Assembly: GCF_033115175.1 (NCBI RefSeq)
Contig: NC_084837.1
Location: 12,273,766 to 12,337,765, forward strand
Direction of reading: 5' to 3'
DNA length: 64,000 bases
Source: Lepus europaeus
Lineage: Eukaryota > Chordata > Mammalia > Lagomorpha > Leporidae
Both the position numbers and the translations under genes were made by a program. Shown here in pieces: positions 21,732 to 32,019 of this stretch. Within the stretch, counting starts at the first letter, position 1. The number at the start of each line of letters is the position of its first letter. Below the pieces are notes generated by a model. It was not told the DNA's origin and ran no database searches. It saw only the letters and a program-made list of their open reading frames with translations.

Positions 21732-22071
21732 TAAGATTTATTTCTTGTTTGAAAGGCAGAGTAACAAACAGAGAGGAAAGGAGAGAGAGAGGGAGAGAGA
21801 GATCAGGAGAGATTTTCTATCCTCTGGTTCATTCCCCAAATGCTCACAGCAGTGGGACTGGGCCAAGCCAAAGCCAGGAGCCAGGAGCCAGGAGCCAGGA
21901 GCCAGGAGCCAGGAGCCAGGAAGCCTATCTGGAACTCCCACGTAGGTGGCAGGGGCCCAGACACTGGGACCATTATCTGCTACCTTTCTAGGTGCAGTAG
22001 CAGGAAGAGGGATATGATATGCAGATGCCCCAAGTGACGGTTTAACCTGCTGTGCCACAATGCCTGTCCCC
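21732..22071 (-). mobile_element. CSINE with an internal 7-mer expansion
   Basis: Full-length copy (AAGATTTATTTC tail, TGTGCCACAATGCCTGTCCC head). The usual single AGCCAGGAGCCAGGAG portion has expanded to about seven units (21873-21920). Confidence 0.9.
21873..21920. repeat. CCAGGAG minisatellite within a CSINE
   Basis: About seven exact copies of a 7-base unit, which ordinary CSINE copies carry once or twice. Perfect identity suggests recent slippage. Confidence 0.92.
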
Positions 22072-22079
22072 ATCTTCCT

Positions 22080-22650
22080 CACCCTTTCATTGTCGGTTAT
22101 AGACACACAGTGTTCAAGACAACACCAGAAGGCGTCCCTCCCATCTGACTGTACCTGTGCACCTGTTGACCAACCTCCCCTCTGCCTTCCCCAGCCCCTG
22201 CTTCCATGAGATCAACTGTCTGGGATTCTCCACAGGAGTGAGAACACGTGTTGTTGTACCTGTCTGCCTGGCCCATGTCGCTTAGCACGGTGTCCTCCGG
22301 GCTCGTCCGTCTTGCGGCCCACGACAGAATCTCATCCTTTTCCATGGTGTGTAATTCCCCATTGAGTATTGGTTTATCCACTTACCCATGGGTGCACACT
22401 GAGGTTGGTCCCACTTCTTGGCGCCTGTGAGAAGGGCTGCAGGAAACATGGGAGTGGCACACTGATTTCATTTCCCTTGGATATAGTCCCAGAAGTGGAA
22501 TTGCTAGATCAGATGGGATTTCTGTTTTGTATTTTCTGATCAACCTCCACACTGTTTTCCACAATAACTACTAATTTACATTCCCACCAACAGGGTGCAC
22601 GAGTTCTCTTTTCTCATCAGCTTTCACTCATAACTTCCATCTTTTTGATA
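22080..22650 (-). mobile_element. LINE-1 (L1M-type) ORF2/3' fragment, antisense
   Basis: The complement shows the standard L1 block near 22495-22610: 'agaagtggaattgctagatca', 'cctccacactgttttccacaataac', 'acattcccaccaacagggtgcac'. It is degraded and non-coding. Confidence 0.8.
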
Positions 22651-22883
22651 CGACGATACCAGGGCCCATTCTTTAACCCCCCACATCCCTGCCCTCCACC
22701 AATGTCTTCCATTTCCAACCCGACAACAGCTGGGTCAGGGTTTACTTCTGAGCCCCACAGGAGCATGGGTGGCAATCAGTGGATATCCATGTGATCTCCA
22801 CAATCGGCAGACTTCCCTCAGCCACACCCACCCTAGCATGTGCTGATTGATTGATGATTGTGTTTTTGGAAAATGGTCATTGC

Positions 22884-23170
22884 AGGTCTGGCACTGTGGC
22901 ATAGTGGGTTAAGCTGCCACCTGCAGCGCCAGCAATCATTATGGGCGCTGGTTTGAGTCCTGGCTGCTCCACTTCCGATCCATCTCCCTACTAATGCTCC
23001 TAGGAAAGCAGTGGAAGATGGCCCAACTGGTTGGGTCCCTGCACCTACGTGGGAGATCTGGATGAAGCCATTTAGGGAGTGAACCAGCAGATGGAAGTCC
23101 TCTCTTTCTCTGCCTCTGCCTCTCCCTCTCTATAACTCCATTTTTCAAATAAATAAACCTTAAAAAAAAG
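22884..23170 (+). mobile_element. CSINE, near full length
   Basis: Starts AGGTCTGGCACTGTGGCATA and ends AATAAATAAACCTTAAAAAA. GAAAATGG occurs on both sides and may be the target-site duplication. Confidence 0.9.
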
Positions 23171-23790
23171 AAAAGGAAAGAAAATGAAAATGGGCGTTGC
23201 CTGTGTGCTCTGGGGGACGGTCTACTCCCTGTGTTCTGTCTCCTGCTTTGCTAACCAAGAACACACCCCCGAGGCTTCTGGGCGATGGATTGCCGACTTG
23301 TGCAATCCGGCACCCTCAGGGCGAGGAGAGTGGCTCCCTCCCTGGCTCAGCAGCGCCCTCCCAGCACAGTCCAGGGAGCGCCTCACACGGGCCTTGCCCT
23401 CCGGGAAGACCAGGGCACAGAGCTTGGAGTCCAATGGAAATGCGGATGTGCACAGCAATGGCGTCTGCAGAGCGGGGCACACAAGGCCAGGCACGGCACA
23501 CAGTCAGTGTCAGGGAAGCAGGCTAGGGCTGCAGGTGGGTAGGGGGCAGTCAGATCTCAGTCTCTCTACATCGATACCTGCAAGTGCAGGGAGTAGTACA
23601 TGATAAGAACATTAAAACACAGATACCAAGATGTTTAAAATAGCTCGAATGTTGGGGAAGAGGGCACAAGTTCAATGCACCTCATAACATCCAACATTTC
23701 AATACATTGGATGAGAAGGGCAGCTTGCAGAACAGTAGGCAAAGTCAAATCACATTTTTCAAAAAACTTTTCTCCGAAGTTACATCATTT

Positions 23791-24093
23791 TTTAAAAAAG
23801 ATTTATTTATTTCATTTGAAAGGCAGAGTGACAGAGAGGAGAGAAAGAGATCGAGATCTTCCCATCTGCTGGTTCATTCCCCAAATGACTACCGTGCCTG
23901 GGGCTAGGAGCCAGGCACTCTATTCAGGTCTCCCACGTGGGTGGCAGGGGCCCAAGCCCTTGGGCCATCTTCTACTGTCATACCAGGCTCATTAGGCAGA
24001 CCAAAACTGAGTGGCTTGGCCTCCAATTGGCACTCTGATATGGGATCTGGGTGCCCCAAAGGGCAGCCTAACTCACTGAGCCACAATGCAGGC
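23791..24093 (-). mobile_element. CSINE, full length
   Basis: AAAAAAGATTTATTTATTTC tail on the left and CACTGAGCCACAATGCAGGC head on the right; moderately diverged. Confidence 0.88.
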
Positions 24094-24140
24094 AGCCTGA
24101 GCTGACTGATATCCACAGAGCAAGCCATAAAACCCTACTG

Positions 24141-24485
24141 GGGGCCGGTGCCGTGGCTCAACAGGCTAATCCTCCACCTTGCGGCGCCGGCACACCGGGT
24201 TCTAGTCCCGGTTGGGGCGCCGGATTCTGTTCTGGTTGCTCCTCTTCCAGGCCAGCTCTCTGCTATGGACTGGGAAGGCAGTGGAGGATGGCCCAAGTCC
24301 TTGGGCCCTGCACCCGCATGGGAGACCAGGAGAAGCACCTGGCTCCTGGCTTCAGATCAGCGCAATGCACCGGCCGCAGCGGCCACTGGAGGGTGAACCA
24401 ACGGCAAAAAGGAAGACCTTTCTCTCTGTCTCTGTCTCTCTCTCTCTCACTGTCCACTCTGCCTGTCAAAATAAAATAAAATAAA
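24141..24485 (+). mobile_element. CSINE, 'GGCTCAACAGGCTAATCC' subfamily, with target-site duplication
   Basis: This belongs to the second subfamily, recognised by 'ggctcaataggctaatcctc', 'ggcgccggattctgt', 'ggagaccaggagaagcacc' and a tail after CTGCCTGTCAAAA. The duplication ATAAAACCCTAYTG is at 24127-24140 and 24486-24499 (13 of 14 identical), which indicates a fairly young insertion. Confidence 0.94.
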
Positions 24486-24499
24486 ATAAAACCCTATTG

Positions 24500-24778
24500 G
24501 GGGCCAGAGTGTGGCGTAGCAGGTAAAGCTGCTGTCTACAATGCTGGTATCTCATATGGGCGCCAGTTCGAGACCTGGCTGCTCCACTTCCGATTCAACT
24601 CCCTACTAATGTGCCTGGGAAAGCAGCAGAAAATGGCTCAAGTGCTTGGGCCCCTGCACTCACGTGGAAGAACTGGAAGAAGCTCCAGGTTCCTGGCTTT
24701 GGCCTGGCCCAGCCTTGGGTGTTGTGGCCATTTGTGTTGTGGCCACTGGGGGAGTGAACCAGTGGATGGAAGAAGATA

Positions 24779-24812
<34 letters not shown>

Positions 24813-24868
24813 CCACTGTTTCTTCCTTTCTCTGTGTAACTCTTTCAAATAAATAAATAAATATTAAG
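24500..24868 (+). mobile_element. CSINE, common subfamily
   Basis: Follows immediately after the duplication of the preceding element, so that younger copy landed at its 5' edge. It has a small internal duplication of 'gttgtggcca' and a long CT run. Confidence 0.92.
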
Positions 24869-25559
24869 GAAAAAAACCATATGGGGAAGTCAGGATGAGG
24901 TTGCTAAGGAGGGCCACAGGGGTTTCAGCTGAGCCTCAATGTACTGATTCAGGATGTATTAGAACCAGGCACTGGGAGCAGTAGAACTGTTTTGCTTTCT
25001 CTGTGTTCTAGGTGTGAAATGCCTGTGCATGGTTGTGGCTGGTCCAAGCAGGCCTACAGCGTGTTTGGCAAGGCGTAGACTGAAACATAGGTAGGTGGCT
25101 ATAACCAGGCTGCTCCCTGCACTGGACAGAGCTTGCCCAAAAGTAGGGACACTGCCAGGAGCCTGGTACCTGGAGCCCAGCCACTGGTTTGGACATAAGC
25201 CATCCAACAACATGAAATAAAAACAGGACACTTCCGGCCAGACAGGAGAGGGAGCTGAGCTCCCTGCTGGGAAGCCATTGATCAGAGACTACAGAAGGAA
25301 GCTGCCCGAGCACAGGGAGGGGTCACAACCCATCCTGGTTCCTGGAGGTGCCTGACATAGTGGGATGGGCCGCCGCTGTCACTCTTATGCCCACCCTGGG
25401 GTGGGGACTGCAAGCAGTGTGTTTTGTCTTTGTGTATGACGGTACTTCAGAGTTTGTGGAAAATGGAATTAAAAGATAAGTTTATTTCCATGCAAAAAAA
25501 TGTGAATCTATGCAGTTTTTTTATAATAAAAATTTTGCATGGCGTTGTGGAGAGGAGAC

Positions 25560-25576
25560 ACACATGTATGCACATG

Positions 25577-25618
<42 letters not shown>

Positions 25619-25856
25619 TCTTCCATCTGCTCATTTACTCTTCAAATGGCCATAACAACCTGGGCTAAGCCAGGCTGAAGCCAGGAGCCAGAAACTCCAT
25701 CCAGGATCTCCCATGTGGGTGGGCAGGTACTGAAGTACTTGGTTCATCATCTCATCACCTTCTGCTTCCCAGACGAATTAGCAGCGAGCAACACTCCGAT
25801 ACAGGATGCGGGGTCCCAGGTGGTGACCTAACGGGTTGCTCCACAATGCCAACCCC
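25560..25856 (-). mobile_element. CSINE with (CA)n(GA)n tail region
   Basis: The head at CCACAATGCCAACCCC and the body are clear. The expected A-rich tail is replaced by a CA then GA microsatellite (about 25575-25617). Confidence 0.82.
25575..25617. repeat. (CA)n(GA)n compound microsatellite
   Basis: CA repeats pass directly into GA repeats at the SINE tail; likely polymorphic. Confidence 0.9.
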
Positions 25857-25980
25857 AGAATTTCCCATGAACTTTCTAAAGTATTTTCACATAAAGAGTG
25901 TATGCTCTGTGTACATTTGGTGGTGGTTGTAAAACCAATTGAGAAAGTAACAGTGAAAATGCTTTAAAAAGTGAAACAGC

Positions 25981-26319
25981 GGCCGGTGCCACGGCTCAGT
26001 AGGCTAATCCTCCTCCTTGCGGCGCTGGCACACTGGGTTCTAGTCCCTGTTGGGGCGCCGGATTCTGTCCTGGTTGCCCCTCTTCCAGGCCAGCTCTCTG
26101 CTGTGGCCCCGGAGTGCAGTGGAGGATGGCCCAAGTGCTTGGGTCCTGCACCCCATGGGAGACCAGGAGAAGCACCTGGCTCCTGACTTCGGATCAGCGC
26201 GGTGCACCAGCTGAGGCGGCCATTGGAGGGTGAACCAACAGCAAAAGGAAGACCTTTCTCTCTGTCTCTCTCACTGTTCACTCTGCCTGTCAAAAAAAAA
26301 AAAAAAAAAGAAAAAGAAA
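25981..26319 (+). mobile_element. CSINE, second subfamily, with perfect 15-base target-site duplication
   Basis: Complete copy with the GGCTCAGTAGGCTAATCC signature and a long A-rich tail. AAAAAGTGAAACAGC is duplicated exactly at 25966-25980 and 26320-26334, so it is among the youngest insertions here. Confidence 0.96.
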
Positions 26320-26339
26320 AAAAAGTGAAACAGCAACAT

Positions 26340-27480
26340 ATGTTTTATTTAGTGGAGTGTTGAGTTATGGTGTCCAAGGACTATGGTGTACAAGGAAGTC
26401 ACTTGGTTCATGGTTTTATTATTTTTTTCAATTGAAGAATTCTAATCAAACATACAACAAGGTTGAGGAAAACCAAATACTATGGAAAAAAAAAAAAAAA
26501 CAAACCCTAATGATAGAATGTCTTTCCACCCCACCTACCCTACCTATTCCACTGCTACAAGGCTAAACCTTTTTTTTTTTTTTTTTAATCACTTCTGTTT
26601 TAAATATCTTAAGCTTGTCCTGTTTTGGGATTTATAAGCATCTGACAACTCTACTGGCTTCCTGATAGGAGAGATGAGCACTGTAATTACCTCCACCTCC
26701 GCCCCCTCCCTCCCACACCTCCACCTGCATTTACAATGTGAGTGGGTTTTTAACTCTTCCCCAGGCTCTCGATAAAGCTCCGAATATTGCTGCACACCCC
26801 CCTGTCGGCTGCTACCCCCTTGCTGTGGTCTTGACTCCCCTTCACGGAAGGTGACAGAAGGGTGAGCCCTGCCACCCACCGTATCTGCGCTTTCCACTGC
26901 ACCCCTCTGGCCTTTGCACGTAGTGGATTCCCAGGGAGCCGCAGTGGGACCCTGCACCTCCCGCGCCTGAGCGTGTCAGTGTTACTTTTTACTCACCACG
27001 CAGCTAAACCCTGGGTCAGGAGGACATTCCCTCCTTTGCGGGCCTAAAGTGGTCACTGCACCTTGGTCCTCTCAAGAAAGACACTGCCAACATCGAGAGG
27101 AAATTGAGTGAATCTGTTTTTCACTCCATTAGCCAAAAATCATAACACATTTTAGTTTGCTTTGTAGTTGAAGCTTAATTTTCTTACTTACAGATTTTCC
27201 TCTGTGGCCTTTGCCTGTCCTCTTTTCTGCTAACAGAATAATAATACACTCCTGTTATTGCCTTAGTTTTACCTTTTTGTTCTCAAGAACTCCTCTCCTG
27301 CCCCTTGGGCCTGCCTGTAGCACTGTTACCACCCCCCCACCCCCGTGAGTCACTTCATAGTCTAAATCCTCTGTCTTATTTAGTTTTCCTTCTCACTTTG
27401 CTGGAATACATCCTAAAGTAATTGTCCTAGAAAGAAGGTGTAGGAGACAGTTTTGTTTTGCTTCAATCCTTGAAGGTTTG
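26340..27480. other. Intergenic stretch, no gene
   Basis: Mixed AT-rich sequence with an A run at about 26486-26500, a T run at about 26568-26586 and a C-rich part at about 26690-26730. The far end (from about 27400) may be the start of the LINE-like remnant listed next. No coding similarity is seen. Confidence 0.5.
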
Positions 27481-27496
27481 AAAGTCTCTTTACTTT

Positions 27497-27802
27497 GGGG
27501 CTGGCATTGTGATGTGGTGGGTTAAGTCACTGCCTGGGATGCTGTCATCCCATAAGAGCCCCGTTTCAAGTCCCAGATGCTCCACCTCTGATCCGGCTCC
27601 CTGTTAATATGCCTGGGAAAAGCAGCAGAAGATGTTATGTGCTTGGGCCCCTGCACTCATTTGGGAGAAACAGATGAAGCTCGTGGCTCCTGGATTCCAC
27701 CTGGCCAGTCCTGGCTGTTATGGCCATCTGCCGAGTGAACCAGCAGATGGAAAATCTCTGTCTCTCCCTCTCTCTAACTCTGACTTTCAAAGAAGAAAAT
27801 AA
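27497..27802 (+). mobile_element. CSINE, common subfamily
   Basis: Starts GGGGCTGGCATTGTGATGTG and ends in GAAAATAA just before the duplication of the following inverted element. That younger element inserted into this tail. Confidence 0.9.
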
Positions 27803-27816
27803 ATCTTTTCCTTTAA

Positions 27817-28156
27817 TTTTTTATTTATTTATTTATTTTTTACAGGCAGAGTGGACAGTGAGAGAGAGAGAGACAGAGAGAAAGGTCTTCCTTTACCATT
27901 GGTTCACCCTCCAATGGCCGCTGCGGCTGGTGCATCGCGCTGATCCGAAGCCAGGAGCCAGGTGCTTCTCCTGGTCTCCTATGCGGGTGCAGGGCCCAAG
28001 GACTTGGGCCATCCTCCACTGCCTTCCCGGGCCATAGCAGAGAGCTGGACTGGAAGAGGGGCAACCGGGACAGAATCTGGCACCCTGACTGGGACTAGAA
28101 CCCGGTGTGCTGGCGCCGCAGGCGGAGGATTAGCCTATTGAGCCGTGGTGCCGGCC
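27817..28156 (-). mobile_element. CSINE, second subfamily, with perfect target-site duplication
   Basis: Complement orientation, ending GAGCCGTGGTGCCGGCC. ATCTTTTCCTTTAA is duplicated exactly at 27803-27816 and 28157-28170. With the preceding + strand copy it forms a tail-to-tail inverted pair. Confidence 0.95.
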
Positions 28157-28405
28157 ATCTTTTCCTTTAAAAAAGAAAATCTCTTTTATTCTGTTTCCTT
28201 TTTGAAAATACCTTTATTCTGCCCCACACTTGATTGATAACTTGGCCCAGTATAGAACAGAAGGTTCTAAATGACTTGCTGATTATCTTAGATTCCCTGC
28301 TACTAATGGGATGTCTGATGCACTGTGGTTCTCAGCCTTTGCAACATTTTATTTTCCCTCTTTGAAATCTGTCAATCAATATTACTCCCCGTTGCTCTGC
28401 AAAAT

Positions 28406-28702
28406 TTTAAGTATTTGCTTATTTGAGAGGCAAAGAGACAAAGAGAGAAAGAGAGCTCCTCTCTCCTTGTTCACTCTGCAAATGCCTGCAACAGCCAGGG
28501 CTGGGCTGGGGCTCTAGCTGGGAGCCAGCAACGCAATCCAAGTCTCCTGCATGGGTGTTGCGGACCCAAATACTTGAGTCATTACTGCTGCCTGCTGCCT
28601 CCCAGGGTCCACATTAGCTGGAATCCAGAGCTGGAGACAGGATTCAAACCCAGGTACTCCAATATGGGACGGGAGCCTTAACTGCTAAGCTTGACACCAG
28701 CC
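28406..28702 (-). mobile_element. CSINE, diverged
   Basis: 'gtatttgcttatttgagaggcaaag' tail and 'gccttaactgctaagcttgacaccagcc' head frame a recognisable but worn body. Confidence 0.8.
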
Positions 28703-28709
28703 ATCATGT

Positions 28710-29390
28710 AGCAGTGTTGAAAGCCGGCCATCGTTCCTTTGTGCTGCATTCCTGGGACCACTCTGCCTGAAGCTGCTGCATGTCCTCAGGCCTGCAATGT
28801 TTTCTTCTGATATTGTGTGGCTGATTTTCCTCCTTGCGCCTTCTCTCCTTTTTGGGGTCCAGCAGCAGTACTGACCACCTTCTGTGGCTCACTGCAGCCT
28901 GTGCCCATATCCCCTCCGTCTCCAGGTCTGCTCCCCCAGCTGGATCAGGCTTTCTCACTCATCCTCTGAGACCCAGGTGCAGGTCCTGTGGGGTCCCAGC
29001 CTGTCCTGGCATCTCTGTCCCCAGGCAGCGCCCAGAGCCCACCTGGCTATGGCGCCGTGCCAGGGGCCTCACTAAGCTGCTCACACAGGAAAGGGTGCGC
29101 CCTTCGCACCTGCCAGGGCTCCTCCAGGAGGGGGCTGTGGGAGAGCTGGGAGGGGCTGGGACAGGCTGCAGGGGGCTTGGGGCTGTGGGGGTACCGCGCT
29201 CTCCAGGCCATCAGGGGCTCTGAGGGACAGCAGGGCCAGGGGATGGGGAGGGGTGGAGCCAGGGGCGCCTTCCAGGGACTCTCAATCTCCAGGAAATTCC
29301 TGGAATTCATCAGCGGTTTGCTCCCAAAGGGATTTTCCGTGGGAAGTCGAAGGCTGGGGGGTTTCTGTCCAGGCTGACAGGTTGGGACAG
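28710..29390. other. Intergenic stretch, no gene
   Basis: Sequence moves from average composition to GC-rich. There are long open frames on both strands but no domain that I recognise. Confidence 0.5.
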
Positions 29391-29800
29391 CACCAGCCAC
29401 TGGAGCCGCAGGGCCCGAGGCAGAGGACCCCTCCTTGGGGCAGGGTCCCAGCCGCCGCCACTCCCTGGGAGCCAGAACCGCCCCCACTGAGGCCCAGTCT
29501 GCTCTGCTGCCCAGCGGCCTCCAAGGCCGGGCCCTTGCTGTGTTCCGCCTGCAAACCCCAGCAGCCCGAGGCCCGCCCACTAGGGACCCCGGCCCGGACC
29601 CTGCCCCGGGCGTGGCCTCCGGGGGGAGCGCGCAGCCTTTCCTCCCGGTTCTGAGAATATGGGGAACCCACTCTGTCCCAAGTACCCCCAGAAGGGGGAG
29701 CGGACCCCGCCCTCGTCCTTCGCGGAGGGGGCGGGGCCTCGTATCTCTTGGGAGTGGGTGGAGCCCCGCCCCCAGGCCCAACTGCCCCTCCTGCCGTGCA
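29390..29800. promoter_or_regulatory. GC-rich, CpG-containing segment with GC boxes
   Basis: CpG density is moderately raised, with GGGGGCGGGGCC (about 29728) and CCCCGCCCCC (about 29765) Sp/KLF sites and GC-rich blocks at about 29440-29640. It could be a weak promoter or an Sp/KLF-bound element. There is no transcript evidence in the sequence. Confidence 0.35.
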
Positions 29801-31590
29801 GAGGCCACATCCTTGTGATGGGAAGCCCCGGTTCGGTTCCTCTGGCCCTGACCACCCATGTGGATGTCCTGTCCCCGCAGGGGCCCGCAGCGTGTCCCAG
29901 GCACGCGGTCGCGTTTGGTCCCCCAGGGCCTGTCCCGGGAGCCGTGGCTGCCTGCTGGCTCCCCTGCGCCTTCCTGGGCGTCCTGGAGCCCTTGGGGAGA
30001 GGCCCTTGGGGAAGACCTGTGTTAGAGCCACCACGCAGAGGGACTTGGGCAGAGCAGTGCCGTCTCTGCTTGTGGTATGCTGACATCGGGGTTCTGCAGC
30101 CTCGGGCCTTACCTGTGGATCCCCACCCATCTCCACAGTCGCCCCCTTCACCTTCCCCCACACACCCGAGACCCTGCAGCAGGTCTTTGGCGCAGCAGCC
30201 ATGGCCTGGCGAGGCCCTGCTGCACACCGGGGAGGGCAGATGTTTTCAAGGTAAATCCCACACTGCCGCCTCCCCCGCTGCCAGCTGGTGCCCGGCCAAG
30301 CCCCCTGGGCTGGCCCTCAAGTCTGGAGGCACACGGGGGGTCCTTTGCTAATGAGATCCTGAAGCTGGTCTCTTCTCATTCCAAAGGCCTGTGGACCCTC
30401 CCCAAGCCAGGCACCTGCCTCTCCCATAGCTCTCTTGCCCCCACCTTCCCCCCAGCCCCACCCTGCTGGAGCCTCACCTGGCTCCCTGCGGCTGCCTCTG
30501 GGGAGGGAGCCCACTCCAGTGGCCTGGGCCTTGGCACTTTCTGATGCTCAGGTTTGCTCACTAAGTGCAGGCCGTCCTTGAAATGTGTCTACCTTCTCCA
30601 ATCGCTCTGCGTCCCCTGAGTACTCACAACCTAGGATGCACTGCCCCCAGGGTGTCTTGGCACAAGCGTGGGGGTGCCTCTTCCAGCACCCTCAGTGGGC
30701 TGGTTCTCCCAGTGGTCCCCATGGCACTGTGGCGGGGGGGGGGGGCAGCTGTAGCTGCTTCTGCCTCCCCCCCAGGTGGAAGAGGCGGCTCTGTGGGAAG
30801 CAGGCCAGAGCTTTCTCAGCCAGGGCCTGGCTGGCTTGGCCTAGGGTGAGGGTGATGATAGCAGGAGTTCCCACTGGAATCATGTTCATTATGTCCCAGA
30901 GGCCGCAGTCGGTCCTGGACCTGTGTGGACTCGCTTCGTTCCCACAGCAGCCGGGCCTGGATGAGAAGCAGGGGGATGTGGAGGCTTTAGGCTGTGGCTG
31001 CAGGGGGCAGAAGCCTGGCTCGGCTCCCACCTGTGCAGGGGAACCTCCACCTGTGTCTGTGTCTGCCAAACCTGCCCCACGTTTGTTGCTGTGCCCCAGG
31101 AACCTGCCCCCAGGGCATCACCTGGGCAAGGCTGAGGTGCCACGCAGACAGCGTTGTTCCTGGTGGCACACTGTGTGATGGTCAAGGTCCCTGTCCCACC
31201 TGTGCTGTGCACACATGCAGAAGGAGGCCGAGACTGTTAGGGAGAAAGTGTCGAGTACTACACAACAGCTCTACTGCTTATGTAAGAAGGGGACTTGAAG
31301 AAAACCCCGTGCCTGTGTGAGCACAGGCAGTTCCTGGCTTCGGAAGCCTCCTCCCACTGAGGAGTTTGCACTTCAGGGTGGTAGGAAAGCGATGGGCAGT
31401 CCGTAGAAGCCAACCTCAGAAGTCTGAATCAGGCTCTTCCCCCAGGGTTAGAGATGCACTGAAATCTTGCAAGGCTGAGCAGCGGCAGCAGGTGCAGCTC
31501 CCAGTCAGCCGCACTGTCACAGGAAAAACCCCCAGCACTCCACAGCGTAGCTGAGCCTGGAGGGTGGATCGGCCATGTGTTTTCAGTATA
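29800..31590. other. Unique GC-rich intergenic stretch
   Basis: No SINE or coding similarity. It includes a 12-base G run at 30734-30745 and one CTCF-like motif listed separately. Confidence 0.5.
30996..31011 (+). promoter_or_regulatory. CTCF-like core motif
   Basis: GGCTGCAGGGGGCAGA approximates the CTCF core (CCASYAGRGGGCRS) with mismatches on the left. It is a motif match only. Confidence 0.25.
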
Positions 31591-31593
31591 TCT

Positions 31594-31858
31594 GTTAAAT
31601 GTTTATTTGAAAGGGAGAGAGCGAGAACAAGAGAGAGAGAGAGAGGGAGAGCGTCACCCTTGGTTTATGCCCTAAATGCCCACAGCCAGAGCTGGGCCAG
31701 GCCCAAGCCAGGAGCCAAGAACTCCCTCGGGGTCTCCCATATGGGTGACAGGTCCTTGAGCTATCATGTGCTGTCTCCCAGGAAACGGGATTGGGAGCTG
31801 AGTGACGGGACTTGATGTGCTATGTGGCTGTTCCGAGCAGTGACAGCATTGAGCCCAC
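31594..31858 (-). mobile_element. CSINE, old and diverged
   Basis: 'aatgtttatttgaaaggg' tail, GA-rich part and 'ggtctcccatatgggtgacagg' body are clear. The head is heavily altered. Confidence 0.75.
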
Positions 31859-32019
31859 CTCAGTAAATGTTTGACTTAGAATGGTTTCAGTTTACAATGG
31901 CTTTCACCAGGTGTATCTCCACTGTAAGTTGAGAAGTACACACACAAATCTTATTTTTGCAAAGAGAAGCTCTGTGGGGAGAGGGGAAAGGGTGGGAAAC
32001 AAAACTTCTCCAGGCAGAT

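Larger units (their letters stand above)
25441..25883. mobile_element. Mariner-like miniature element with terminal inverted repeats, split by a CSINE
   Basis: The left end GGTACTTCAGAGTTTGTGGA (25441-25460) and the right end (CCATGAACTTTCTAAAGTA, 25865-25883) are imperfect inverted repeats: TACTTyAgA.AGTTyrTGG. The inner 'aaaatggaattaaaagataagttta' is typical of a widespread mammalian mariner-derived element. No transposase remains. The middle is interrupted by the CSINE and microsatellite at about 25560-25856. Confidence 0.6.
27400..28405 (-). mobile_element. Possible ancient LINE-1 remnant, antisense, interrupted by two SINEs
   Basis: 'gaaggtttgaaagtctctttacttt' (about 27470) and, beyond the SINEs, 'gaaaatacctttattctgcccc ... 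ttgattgataacttggcccag' (28206-28250) resemble consecutive complemented L1M5-type sequence. It is very diverged, so this is tentative. Confidence 0.35.

Noticed and set aside
29047-30202. Long minus-strand frames of 285 and 306 codons
   Set aside because: GC-rich region with overlapping long frames on both strands, Pro/Gly/Arg bias and no recognisable motif; typical of stop-codon depletion.
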